Of a DNA stretch of 64,000 bases, positions 34,946-42,678 are shown one piece after another. The stretch is from Pseudomonas fluorescens. GTDB taxonomy: Bacteria > Pseudomonadota > Gammaproteobacteria > Pseudomonadales > Pseudomonadaceae. The stretch spans positions 1 through 64,000 of the forward strand of contig NZ_CP012831.1 in NCBI RefSeq assembly GCF_001307275.1, read 5' to 3'. A program made the position numbers and the translations under genes. Under the pieces are notes generated by a model, which was not told the DNA's origin, searched no databases, and saw only the letters and a list, made by a program, of their open reading frames with translations. The first letter of the stretch is position 1; every line of letters starts with the position of its first letter.

Positions 34946-36082
34946 CTAAGCGTACCGCACATCTTGCGAGGCCACGACCTGATTGACCCCGTAACCGGTT
35001 CGAGCATCGGATGTGCTGATCAAGCGCTCGACGGCCTTTGCCAGATCAGGATTTACCGTTGCACTCTGGCTATCCCTGAAGTAGCGCATCACCGCCCCCG
35101 CCACGACATCCGCTATCTGCAGGCCAATGCCTTCGTGCGACTGCGCAAACGTGAAAGTAGCCATCTCTTCGAAAATAAAGTCCGAGTGTGGAGTGTATGG
35201 AACCTGGTTTTGGTCCTTCTGGGCTTCCACAGTCGCTTTCCCCAGATGCAGGATATCCTCGAGTTCCAACTGCTGATCGTGAACGATGTGGACACCTTGC
35301 AGATTCCGTCTGAAGTAGAGATTCAGGCGCGCGTAGATGTTGGCAAACGAGGTCAGATTGGGAAGCATCCAAACACGCTTGCTGCGCTTGTTGTGATCAG
35401 GTGGCGGAAGGAACTGGAGAAATGCGTCAGGATCCTGCTCCTTAAGTTCCAGATACTCGTTACGGGCATCTTCCACCATCATGACTACGCCCCGGGCAAT
35501 ATCTTTCTTCCCTGGGATGTCCAGAAGGCGCACGCCCAGATCCTGAAGCAATGAGAGAGACTGCAGCAGGTGCGCCTCAGAAGGCTCTAGGCAGGCTTGG
35601 ACAAATGCGTCGAGCACCTGATCCGGAGCTTCAGCGTTCAGAAAGTCCGCAACAGTATTCCTAAGGAAGGTCATGGGTGCGCCTTCGGGGAACCCCATGC
35701 AAGATGGTAGCAACTGAAAACTCGTGATGTGCACGCAGATGAAATAGCGTTTATCCACGAGCTCGACGAACAGAGGCGCACCGATAGACTCCAGGTAGTC
35801 TATAACCTCCAAAACAAATTTGGGCTTGGCCATCAGAGACTTGGACTTAAGCTCACCAGGTGAAATCCTGTGCAATGCGCGCAGCTCTTCGATTCGAGTG
35901 ACAACTGCCGACTCGTCACTCACCCCCACCGCAGCCAGTACGAAGTACGGTTGCCCTTTGAAGTCGAAGCCGTCACCGCTGTTGACTATGTCACCGCTAT
36001 GACCACTCTCGTCGAGGTAGAACGTCATGCTCAAGGTTGGTCTCCCCACATTGTAAAATGTCTCCAGGCCCTGCCACATCAT
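34946..36082 (-). CDS. DUF3800-domain protein
   Basis: This 378-residue protein has the DUF3800 opening FYLDESGHSGD, with the acidic residues thought to form an RNase H-like active site, then YFVLAAVGV. The late conserved motif is LQIADVVAGAVMRYF. DUF3800 proteins are common partners in defence and mobile-element cassettes. The start may be ATG 36082, which overlaps the upstream stop (ATGA, coupled), or ATG 36028, which begins directly at MTFYLDESG. It is the second gene of an inverted two-gene cassette set into the transfer operon. Enzyme activity is inferred from family fold only. Confidence 0.85.
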   Translation of the reverse strand: MMWQGLETFYNVGRPTLSMTFYLDESGHSGDIVNSGDGFDFKGQPYFVLAAVGVSDESAVVTRIEELRALHRISPGELKSKSLMAKPKFVLEVIDYLESIGAPLFVELVDKRYFICVHITSFQLLPSCMGFPEGAPMTFLRNTVADFLNAEAPDQVLDAFVQACLEPSEAHLLQSLSLLQDLGVRLLDIPGKKDIARGVVMMVEDARNEYLELKEQDPDAFLQFLPPPDHNKRSKRVWMLPNLTSFANIYARLNLYFRRNLQGVHIVHDQQLELEDILHLGKATVEAQKDQNQVPYTPHSDFIFEEMATFTFAQSHEGIGLQIADVVAGAVMRYFRDSQSATVNPDLAKAVERLISTSDARTGYGVNQVVASQDVRYA

Positions 36083-37830
36083 GCGCGTGCCAGGATACGG
36101 CCCAGGGGACTATTGATTGCCGTGAAGGCGTCGATGACGCCATCCAGGACAAAGTCGAGCGCACGACCATAACCTTGATGCAATGTAGCCGTGTCGAAGT
36201 CTTGATCCTGCAACCTCTCGATCTTGCTCACGGCGTCATGGGCATCGGCAATGCGAAGATCGTAGGTGACGAACAGCATTGCAATGTCGCTGTTTTTCGC
36301 ATTCCAGCCTTCTGGTTCATCCTTGCTTTTTAGTGCGTCCGACGCCTCGCAGTTTTCGTCGAACCTGATCAGGATGTTCAGTAAGCACTGCAGAAGCTTT
36401 AGCTTCCCCAAAGTGGCGATCAACTTTCTCGGGACACCCATAGCTTCCAGAAGCTGTTTGAGAAAACCGTCGGGCAGCTTCTGCCAAATTTCATGGATGG
36501 ATTTGCATCGAGCGAGAAAGGCCTGCTGGGTCATGTCCAAGGGCGCGAACTGAGCGAGTTTTGCAACCTGCGGATAATGTAACCAGCCATCGGCTGCAAC
36601 TTCTTCCCGTGAGAACCCGAGCAGTTCAACAGCCGGTTTTTCGATGCCCAGCGCGGTCCCAAGCCGAGAAAGGTTTTCTCCCAAGGACAGCATTTGCGTG
36701 AGGAACCGATCAACTTTGGAAACGATGTGTTCTTCAGTCAGGTCGCACTGTTTCACGATCGCAGGATCCAGGGCGTGGACATGAGCATGCAATATTTCCC
36801 GCTCCGGGACGCCTTTGTACAGATCCCGTAAATCCACCTCGATTAGGTTTCGCCCGATTCGCCGGCACCCAGTGAAAGACCACTGCCCAAGATAAGATGG
36901 ACTGCAATACCAGCCACCATGCGCGTCTACAGGTGTGCTTCCGTACAAGCTGTTTTGTTCATAGCGTTCGAGAAATCTGTCGTCGAGATAGACCGTCGTA
37001 TCATTCCTCATGATGTCATTGGCAATAGCGTGCGTAACCTTTCCAGCAACACCTGGCCAAGTCAGCCCATCAGCTGTCTGCTGAGGGCAGAGGTTGCAGG
37101 AGACTGCCACTACTGTCGCCCATACCTGGAGCAGTAAACCGTTCTCTGTTTCCCGAAGATCGCCATCAAGCCAGCTCCCCGGCTCGCCAAGAGAATGAAA
37201 ACGTTCCCCGTTCATCAGCTTGCGCAGTTGTGGGCTGTCTGCGAGCGTCGCCTGATAGAAGAAATGGCGAACGCCGCGTCCCCCCCTCAACCACAGATAC
37301 TTGCGCAGGTACTCGTTTGACATGAACCAATTAACATCCCGGGACGGCTTGAAGTGGTATTGCAGCGAAACCTCACCTTCAGCGACTCCGAACTCTGGAA
37401 GGCTCAAATCGTCGTAAACCAAACGCTGATGCTCATTGCCAATGCATCGTGGCGTTAAACCCAACGCCATCCATACCTTCTCGGCCAAGGTGTATGTGAA
37501 GAACAAGCTGCTGCCCCAGGAGGCAACGATGTAGTCATACCCGCTCATATTCGGTGTGAAGTCTTTCACGCTCCCTTTCTCACTTAGAGTCGGAACTCCG
37601 TGCGCCACCACACCCTGACTATGTAGAACGGGTATCGCGTTACCGTCATCGGGAACGACAGCCATCAACATATGAACCGTCTCGCGGTTCGACTCTGAGC
37701 GTTCGGTTTCCGTGAAACTACTCACCTCGACTCTCTGCAACGGATCAGTTCCCACTGGCTCTAGCAGTGAGCGCAACCGCTGCGGTAGCAGGTCGGTCGG
37801 AATAGGAAATCTTCCCACGTAATCAAACAT
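36079..37830 (-). CDS. Unrecognised 583-residue protein paired with DUF3800
   Basis: This large soluble protein has no recognised domain. It has an alpha/beta-looking N-terminal 300 residues (YDYIVASWGSSLFFTYTLAE, then VYLDDRFLERYE). The helical C-terminal 250 residues end with LRIADAHD, an R-x4-H pattern (Arg526, His531) like the catalytic motif of HEPN RNases; the flanking helices are compatible. AAGGAG lies 7 bases before ATG 37830. It overlaps the DUF3800 gene by 4 bp, so they are co-translated and likely act together. Location in ICE cargo suggests a defence or toxin function; this is inference. Confidence 0.7.
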   Translation of the reverse strand: MFDYVGRFPIPTDLLPQRLRSLLEPVGTDPLQRVEVSSFTETERSESNRETVHMLMAVVPDDGNAIPVLHSQGVVAHGVPTLSEKGSVKDFTPNMSGYDYIVASWGSSLFFTYTLAEKVWMALGLTPRCIGNEHQRLVYDDLSLPEFGVAEGEVSLQYHFKPSRDVNWFMSNEYLRKYLWLRGGRGVRHFFYQATLADSPQLRKLMNGERFHSLGEPGSWLDGDLRETENGLLLQVWATVVAVSCNLCPQQTADGLTWPGVAGKVTHAIANDIMRNDTTVYLDDRFLERYEQNSLYGSTPVDAHGGWYCSPSYLGQWSFTGCRRIGRNLIEVDLRDLYKGVPEREILHAHVHALDPAIVKQCDLTEEHIVSKVDRFLTQMLSLGENLSRLGTALGIEKPAVELLGFSREEVAADGWLHYPQVAKLAQFAPLDMTQQAFLARCKSIHEIWQKLPDGFLKQLLEAMGVPRKLIATLGKLKLLQCLLNILIRFDENCEASDALKSKDEPEGWNAKNSDIAMLFVTYDLRIADAHDAVSKIERLQDQDFDTATLHQGYGRALDFVLDGVIDAFTAINSPLGRILARA

Positions 37831-37966
37831 CAGTCCTTCTCCTTGAGTGTCGCAAACAGCCTATCAGTCCACTCCCCGAAAAAGCGACTGATCACACCTC
37901 AAGTTTCTTAATGAACAATTCGACCTCTGACTTGATTCTTCTCCCAGATCAACATGGGCCAGCATC

Positions 37967-38299
37967 ATGCCAACTACCGTCTTTCGCTGTTTACTACTCT
38001 CGCTGGCTATCGTCGATGGCAGCAGCTACGCCGCATCTGCTCATGAGCAGGATCAGCTCAGCCTCGTCCAGCAGCAACTCAACATTATCGAACGCCTTGC
38101 GACACGTACTGAGACAGCCAACAGGTCTGAACCCGACGAGCGCTATCGCTTCGACTATCCCCGCCTGATTCGGGACATCCAACGCATCCGTCATGGTGTG
38201 CAGGGCTACCTTTCCCCCTCTCGCGCTCAACCCCGCGATCCCACTGAACTGATCGGCGCTTACCGCGTTGACACTCCGCCTGCGGAGCCTTTGCCATGA
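37967..38299 (+). CDS. RAQPRD-family ICE protein
   Basis: This 110-residue exported protein has a signal peptide (cleavage near YAASA), a heptad-like helix LVQQQLNIIERLATRTETAN, and the family hallmark SRAQPRDPTEL near the C-terminus. It is the first transfer gene after the cargo cassette and overlaps the next gene by 4 bp. The role in the mating apparatus is unknown, but the gene is a reliable marker of this T4SS class. Confidence 0.9.
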   Translation: MPTTVFRCLLLSLAIVDGSSYAASAHEQDQLSLVQQQLNIIERLATRTETANRSEPDERYRFDYPRLIRDIQRIRHGVQGYLSPSRAQPRDPTELIGAYRVDTPPAEPLP

Positions 38300-38535
38300 G
38301 CATGACTAACGCGCAGAGCTCAGCGTTCCAAAATGCCTCCGGCGTCTCGGCACAGAGCAGTTCGACACTGTGGCTGTCACTGGTTCTCGTCCTGGCTTTG
38401 CTTTGGTGTGCATGGGTGATCTGGACGGCTTACCGGGGATGGGCGGCCGGCAGTGTGCGCTTCGGCGCGTTTGGCGGCAGTACTGCCCGTGTCCTGCTCA
38501 CCTTGCTGGTTTTGATGTTTTTTACCCTGTCCTAA
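38296..38535 (+). CDS. TIGR03758 (PFL_4701-type) ICE membrane protein
   Basis: This 79-residue protein has two membrane segments (LWLSLVLVLALLWCAWVIW and VLLTLLVLMFFTLS) joined by the loop TAYRGWAAGSVRFGAFG, as in TIGR03758. Its size suggests a pilin-like or small channel subunit. It lies between RAQPRD and TIGR03745, overlapping the former by 4 bp and ending 17 bp before the latter. Confidence 0.82.
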   Translation: MSMTNAQSSAFQNASGVSAQSSSTLWLSLVLVLALLWCAWVIWTAYRGWAAGSVRFGAFGGSTARVLLTLLVLMFFTLS

Positions 38536-38552
38536 TCCAGGAGATCGCCATT

Positions 38553-38924
38553 ATGCTCAAGTGCCTTGCCCCCCTCAAAAACAATCTGCGAGACCGTGCG
38601 AGCCAACGCTTGATCGGCTTGCTGCTGGTACTCGGTCCAAGCCTGGCTTTTGCTGAACTCCCGACCATGGAAGCACCTTCGCGCGGCGAAGGCTCCGGGT
38701 TGATCGAGACGATCAAAAACTACGCCTACGACGGCGGCATCCTGCTCGGTCTGCTGATCGCTCTGCTCGCTTTTCTCGGCGTGGCCTGGCACTCCCTGAC
38801 CGTCTATGCCGACGTGCAAAACCAGCGCAAGACCTGGAAGGACCTCGGTGCGGTGGTCGGAATCGGAGCTCTGTTGGTGGTGATCATCATCTGGTTCCTG
38901 ACCAAAGCCGCCGCGATTCTTTGA
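38553..38924 (+). CDS. TIGR03745 (PFL_4702-type) ICE membrane protein
   Basis: This 123-residue protein has an N-terminal signal (LLLVLGPSLAFAELP) and two further membrane segments (GGILLGLLIALLAFLGVAWH and AVVGIGALLVVIIIWFL), the layout of TIGR03745 and of VirB2-like pilins. AGGAG precedes ATG 38553; a frame from 38370 overlaps the previous gene and was rejected. It is a good candidate for the conjugative pilin subunit, by topology and position. Confidence 0.82.
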   Translation: MLKCLAPLKNNLRDRASQRLIGLLLVLGPSLAFAELPTMEAPSRGEGSGLIETIKNYAYDGGILLGLLIALLAFLGVAWHSLTVYADVQNQRKTWKDLGAVVGIGALLVVIIIWFLTKAAAIL

Positions 38925-38931
38925 GATCGAC

Positions 38932-39345
38932 ATGAGCGACACTATCGAACGCCTCGCCGACGGCACCTTGGTTTTTCTGCCTGAGCGACTCAATCGTGAT
39001 CCCGCCGTGTTACGCGGTTTGACCAACGATGAGATGTGGGTGGCGCTCGGTGTCGGCGCATTCATCGGCTTGGTGTTGGGTGTCCCTCTGGCGATTGCCA
39101 CCTCCTCCATTGCTGTGGCGCCGACCAGCATGATCGCAGGCATGGCGGTGGTGTTATTTGCCGGTGGCGCGCTACTGCGTCGGGCCAAACGCGCCCGCCC
39201 CGAGACCTGGTTGTACCGCAAGCTGGAGTGGATACTCGCCAGCCGCTGGCGCCTGGGTCCCGGAAGTTTAATTCTCCATTCCGGCGCTTGGACGGTTCGC
39301 CGTTCGCGTCGACTGCGCCCAGCCCTGTCCCGGTGGCAGTCATGA
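38932..39345 (+). CDS. TIGR03750-type conjugal transfer protein
   Basis: This 137-residue protein starts MSDTIERLADGTLVFLPERL and has two membrane segments (VALGVGAFIGLVLGVPLAIA and SMIAGMAVVLFAGGALL). A positively charged cytoplasmic tail follows (RRAKRARPETWLYRKLEWIL). The topology recalls TraL/VirB3 proteins that help assemble the ATPase at the membrane. It overlaps the next gene by 4 bp. Confidence 0.82.
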   Translation: MSDTIERLADGTLVFLPERLNRDPAVLRGLTNDEMWVALGVGAFIGLVLGVPLAIATSSIAVAPTSMIAGMAVVLFAGGALLRRAKRARPETWLYRKLEWILASRWRLGPGSLILHSGAWTVRRSRRLRPALSRWQS

Positions 39346-39983
39346 GCCGATTTCGGAACAAGGTGGATGCCCAACAGGCCCATATCTTCAGCTTACATCT
39401 GGCAGTAATGATCCTTGCTCTGCTCTGTGCCGGACTCTGGTATGGCTGGCGTTCGGCACCGACCGATCTGACAGTGCATGTCCCCCCGGATCTGCGCTCG
39501 GGCAGCACGCGCAAGTGGTGGGACATCCCATCAGAAAATGTCTATGCCTTCGCCCTATACATCTTCGGTCAACTTAACCGCTGGCCTTCGGATGGCGAAC
39601 AGGATTACCGCCGCGCTATCTACAGCTTGCAGTCCTACCTGACACCCGGCTGCAAGGCCTTCCTCGAGGGCGACTACGAGTACCGCAAGGCCGCCGGCGA
39701 GCTGCGCCAAAGGGTACGTGGCGTCTACGAAATACTGGGCCGAGGCTACAGCGAAGATCCCGAACTCAGAGTCAAGCAACTCGATCGCGATAGCTGGCTG
39801 GTCACCCTCGACCTCAACGCCGATGAGTATTACGCCGCCGAACCGGTAAAACGGGTGGTGGTGCGATATCCATTACGCGTGGTGCGTTTCGACCTGGATC
39901 CCGAGCGCAACAAGTGGGGACTGGCGCTGGATTGTTATCAGGGCACTCCACAAAAAATCTCCCTGCCTGGAGGTGAGCCATGA
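39342..39983 (+). CDS. TIGR03746 (PFL_4703-type) ICE protein, TraE/VirB5-8-like
   Basis: This 213-residue protein has an N-terminal anchor (IFSLHLAVMILALLCAGLWY) and a periplasmic domain with STRKWWDIPSENVYAFALYI and RVVVRYPLRVVRFDLD-type strands. The single anchor plus NTF2-like periplasmic domain resembles TraE/VirB8. The ATG at 39342 overlaps the previous stop (ATGA). It probably forms part of the inner-membrane platform of the channel. Confidence 0.82.
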   Translation: MSRFRNKVDAQQAHIFSLHLAVMILALLCAGLWYGWRSAPTDLTVHVPPDLRSGSTRKWWDIPSENVYAFALYIFGQLNRWPSDGEQDYRRAIYSLQSYLTPGCKAFLEGDYEYRKAAGELRQRVRGVYEILGRGYSEDPELRVKQLDRDSWLVTLDLNADEYYAAEPVKRVVVRYPLRVVRFDLDPERNKWGLALDCYQGTPQKISLPGGEP

Positions 39984-40792
39984 AGCGGATGCCTACCCTG
40001 GGACTCACCGTCGCACTGTTGCTAGGGGGAGCTGCGGCACAGGCTGTCGAACTGATGCACTGGGAACGCCTCCCCCTCGCGGTCCCACTGGTGATCAATC
40101 AAGAGCGGGTGGTCTTTGTCGATGAGGATGTTCGAGTCGGTGTGCCCTCAACTCTGACCGGCAAGCTGCGCGTGCAATCCACCGGCGGCACGCTGTACCT
40201 GCGCGCGTCAGAAGCCATTGCAGCTACCCGATTACAACTGCAATCGGTCGCGACGGGCGAGATCATCCTATTGGACATTGCAGCCACGCCTGGCGACCAA
40301 TCGCTGGAACCCGTGCGTATTATCAAGAATGCTCCGGTGCAGGCTACTGAGACGGAATCCAGCACCGCCCCTGTTCCAGAACGTACGCCGATCCCGGTCG
40401 CTTTGACGCGCTACGCCGCGCAAAGCCTGTACGCACCTCTACGTACCGTTGAGCCTCTGCCCGGCATACGTCGCGTCCCGCTCAAGCTGCGCACCGCACT
40501 GCCGACCCTGCTGCCGACTGAAAACGTGTCCAGCACGCCCATCGCCGCCTGGCGACTCGGTGATTACTGGGTGACGGCGGTGAAGTTACGCAACCTAGGT
40601 TCAGCGACGGTGCAACTTGATCCGCGTCAGCTTCAGGCCAAGTTGTTCGCCGCGTCCTTCCAGCATGCTTTCCTCGGGCCTGTCGGCAGCCCTGAAGACA
40701 CCACGGTTGCCTACCTCGTCACCCACGGTGCCGGCCTCGAACGCGCCGTGCTGCTTCCGCCCGTTGCACGAGATGCTGACGATGAAAGCTAA
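39980..40792 (+). CDS. TIGR03749 (PFL_4704-type) ICE protein, TraK-like
   Basis: This 270-residue exported protein has a signal peptide (LTVALLLGGAAAQAVELMHW). The beta-rich mature part begins ERLPLAVPLVINQERVVFVD, and a C-terminal strand region is VTAVKLRNLGSATVQLDPRQ. The arrangement is like TraK/VirB9 secretin-like core proteins. It ends overlapping the TIGR03752 start by about 11 bp. Confidence 0.82.
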   Translation: MKRMPTLGLTVALLLGGAAAQAVELMHWERLPLAVPLVINQERVVFVDEDVRVGVPSTLTGKLRVQSTGGTLYLRASEAIAATRLQLQSVATGEIILLDIAATPGDQSLEPVRIIKNAPVQATETESSTAPVPERTPIPVALTRYAAQSLYAPLRTVEPLPGIRRVPLKLRTALPTLLPTENVSSTPIAAWRLGDYWVTAVKLRNLGSATVQLDPRQLQAKLFAASFQHAFLGPVGSPEDTTVAYLVTHGAGLERAVLLPPVARDADDES

Positions 40793-42299
40793 CGCCTTGC
40801 TCAAATGGCTGGTGCCGGCTGCGCTGTTGGGCGTGGCGCTGATCATCCTGAAAACCTGGGTCGCGGGGAGTACCACGCCCTCTCCACAGCACTCGGTTGA
40901 TCAGGGCAACCTTCAGTTATCCGCCGAGCAAGCCAAGTCGCTCGGTATTGCGGGTGATACCCCACGCGACACGGTTGCCACCTTGGTCGGCCAGGTGAAG
41001 GCCATGCGTAGCGACATGCTCGGCCTGAAAAAACACAACGATTCGCTGCAGACGGAGAACAACCGCCTTCGTGAACGGGAAAATAGTGTCGATTCGCGCA
41101 TCCAGACCGCGCTTGGCAGCGTAACCCAACAAGTCGACGAAGGCCGCCGACAAGCCAACGAGGCCCGACTCAAAGCGGAACAAGACAGTCGCCAGGCCCG
41201 TGGTCTGCTGACGCAATTGCAGGAACAGCTGTCGGGGCTGACCGGCAAAGGCAAGGAAATGCCGGTTGGATTGGGGCTTGAGCCGGGCGACGGGGCGCAG
41301 TTCGACGGGCAGCACTCAGCCGATGATGCGCTGCAGTGGATTGAGCCCTCGGATGCTCCGTCCACCGACGCCCGAGGCAAAACCAAGACCGAGTCCGCCC
41401 TGAGTCCGCCTACTGCCTTCAACTCACTGGAGGGTTTGAAGGACAACGCCATCGACCGCAGCCAGAAGCAGTTACGCGAGGTCGCCAAGGGTGAACGTGA
41501 TCTGACACGCTCCGCTGATCGTACCGAAGGCGCGAAGCCGGTCTACACCATTCCCGAAAACGCGACATTGATGGGCTCGGTCGCCATGACCGCGCTGATC
41601 GGTCGGGTCCCGGTGGACGGCACCGTGAATGATCCCTACCCCTTTAAGGTGCTGGTCGGTCCGGAGAACCTGACAGCCAACGGCATCGACCTACCGGACG
41701 TTGCAGGGGCCGTGATGAGCGGTACAGCCTCCGGCGACTGGACCCTGTCGTGCGTACGCGGACAGGTCGAGTCAATTACCTTTGTGTTTACCGACGGAAC
41801 TATCCGCACGGTGCCTCAGCCGAAGGCAGTAGCCAGCCGCAACGCCTCCACCGCCCAGAGTTCGAACACCGACAAGATTCGTGGCGGGCTCGGTTACCTG
41901 TCCGATCCGTACGGTATTCCTTGCATTGCCGGTGAGCGCCGCTCAAACGCTCAACAGTACCTCGGCAGCCAGAGCTTGATCACCGCCGCCGGCGCCGGCG
42001 TCGCCGCCTTGCTCGGGGATGAGCAGAACAACAGCAGCGTGATCAGTTCAGGCGGCAGCACGCTCGGGGTTACCAACAGCACGGGCAACAGCGCGCTGAA
42101 TTCAATTCTCAGTGGTGGGGTCAGCGACATCCGCGAGTGGGTCAACAAGCTGTATGGCGAGGCCTTTGCTGCCGTGTACGTGCCACCGGCCGCCCGAGTC
42201 GCCCTGCACCTCGACCATGAGATCACCATCGACTACGAGCCCAAGGGCCGGAGCGTTCGCCATGAAAAAGACCAAGTTTCTCTGCCTGACCTGGATTAG
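40782..42299 (+). CDS. TIGR03752 (PFL_4705-type) ICE protein, TraB/VirB10-like
   Basis: This 505-residue protein has an N-terminal anchor (ALLKWLVPAALLGVALIILK), a coiled-coil (about residues 65-145, RSDMLGLKKHNDSLQTENNR) and a proline-rich spacer. The periplasmic VirB10-like domain contains ENATLMGSVAMTALIGRVPV and AAVYVPPAARVALHLDHE. It spans from the inner membrane toward the outer-membrane core. ATG 40782 (MKANAL) or 40773 (MLTMKANAL) could start it. It overlaps the next gene by 38 bp. Confidence 0.87.
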   Translation: MKANALLKWLVPAALLGVALIILKTWVAGSTTPSPQHSVDQGNLQLSAEQAKSLGIAGDTPRDTVATLVGQVKAMRSDMLGLKKHNDSLQTENNRLRERENSVDSRIQTALGSVTQQVDEGRRQANEARLKAEQDSRQARGLLTQLQEQLSGLTGKGKEMPVGLGLEPGDGAQFDGQHSADDALQWIEPSDAPSTDARGKTKTESALSPPTAFNSLEGLKDNAIDRSQKQLREVAKGERDLTRSADRTEGAKPVYTIPENATLMGSVAMTALIGRVPVDGTVNDPYPFKVLVGPENLTANGIDLPDVAGAVMSGTASGDWTLSCVRGQVESITFVFTDGTIRTVPQPKAVASRNASTAQSSNTDKIRGGLGYLSDPYGIPCIAGERRSNAQQYLGSQSLITAAGAGVAALLGDEQNNSSVISSGGSTLGVTNSTGNSALNSILSGGVSDIREWVNKLYGEAFAAVYVPPAARVALHLDHEITIDYEPKGRSVRHEKDQVSLPDLD

Positions 42300-42678
42300 C
42301 GTGTTCTGCTGGGTCCTGACGGGGTGTTCCACCGACAAGGACACGTTGCTGCCCCATGGCGAGCAAACCATGTTGGACATCTGGAACGGCGCCGGCTCTC
42401 AGGGTACTCAGCAGCAACTGCTGGACGCTCGGCAGCAGTTACGCCGCCCGTTGGCCCCAGCAGATTTCTCGGCCTCTCTCCAAGAGCCGTACACGCGTAC
42501 AGCGGAGAACGAGATCCATAATCTGTTCCCTCGCCTACCCAATCCCGATCTGGTGCTGTACGTGTATCCGCATTTGAGTGGTACCGAGCAGGCACCGATC
42601 CCAGGTTACTCGACAGTCTTTCCGTTCTACCAACGCGTGCAGTACGCATTGCCGGGTGAACGTCAGGAAGACTTGTAG
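42262..42678 (+). CDS. TIGR03751-type conjugal transfer lipoprotein
   Basis: This 138-residue lipoprotein has the lipobox VLTGCSTDK (Cys22), then TLLPHGEQTMLDIWNGA and the C-terminal LPNPDLVLYVYPHL region, as in TIGR03751 (TraV/VirB7-like). It probably anchors the outer-membrane core complex. ATG 42262 lies inside the preceding gene, and the stop TAG shares its last base with the GTG of the VirB4-like ATPase. Confidence 0.85.
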   Translation: MKKTKFLCLTWISVFCWVLTGCSTDKDTLLPHGEQTMLDIWNGAGSQGTQQQLLDARQQLRRPLAPADFSASLQEPYTRTAENEIHNLFPRLPNPDLVLYVYPHLSGTEQAPIPGYSTVFPFYQRVQYALPGERQEDL

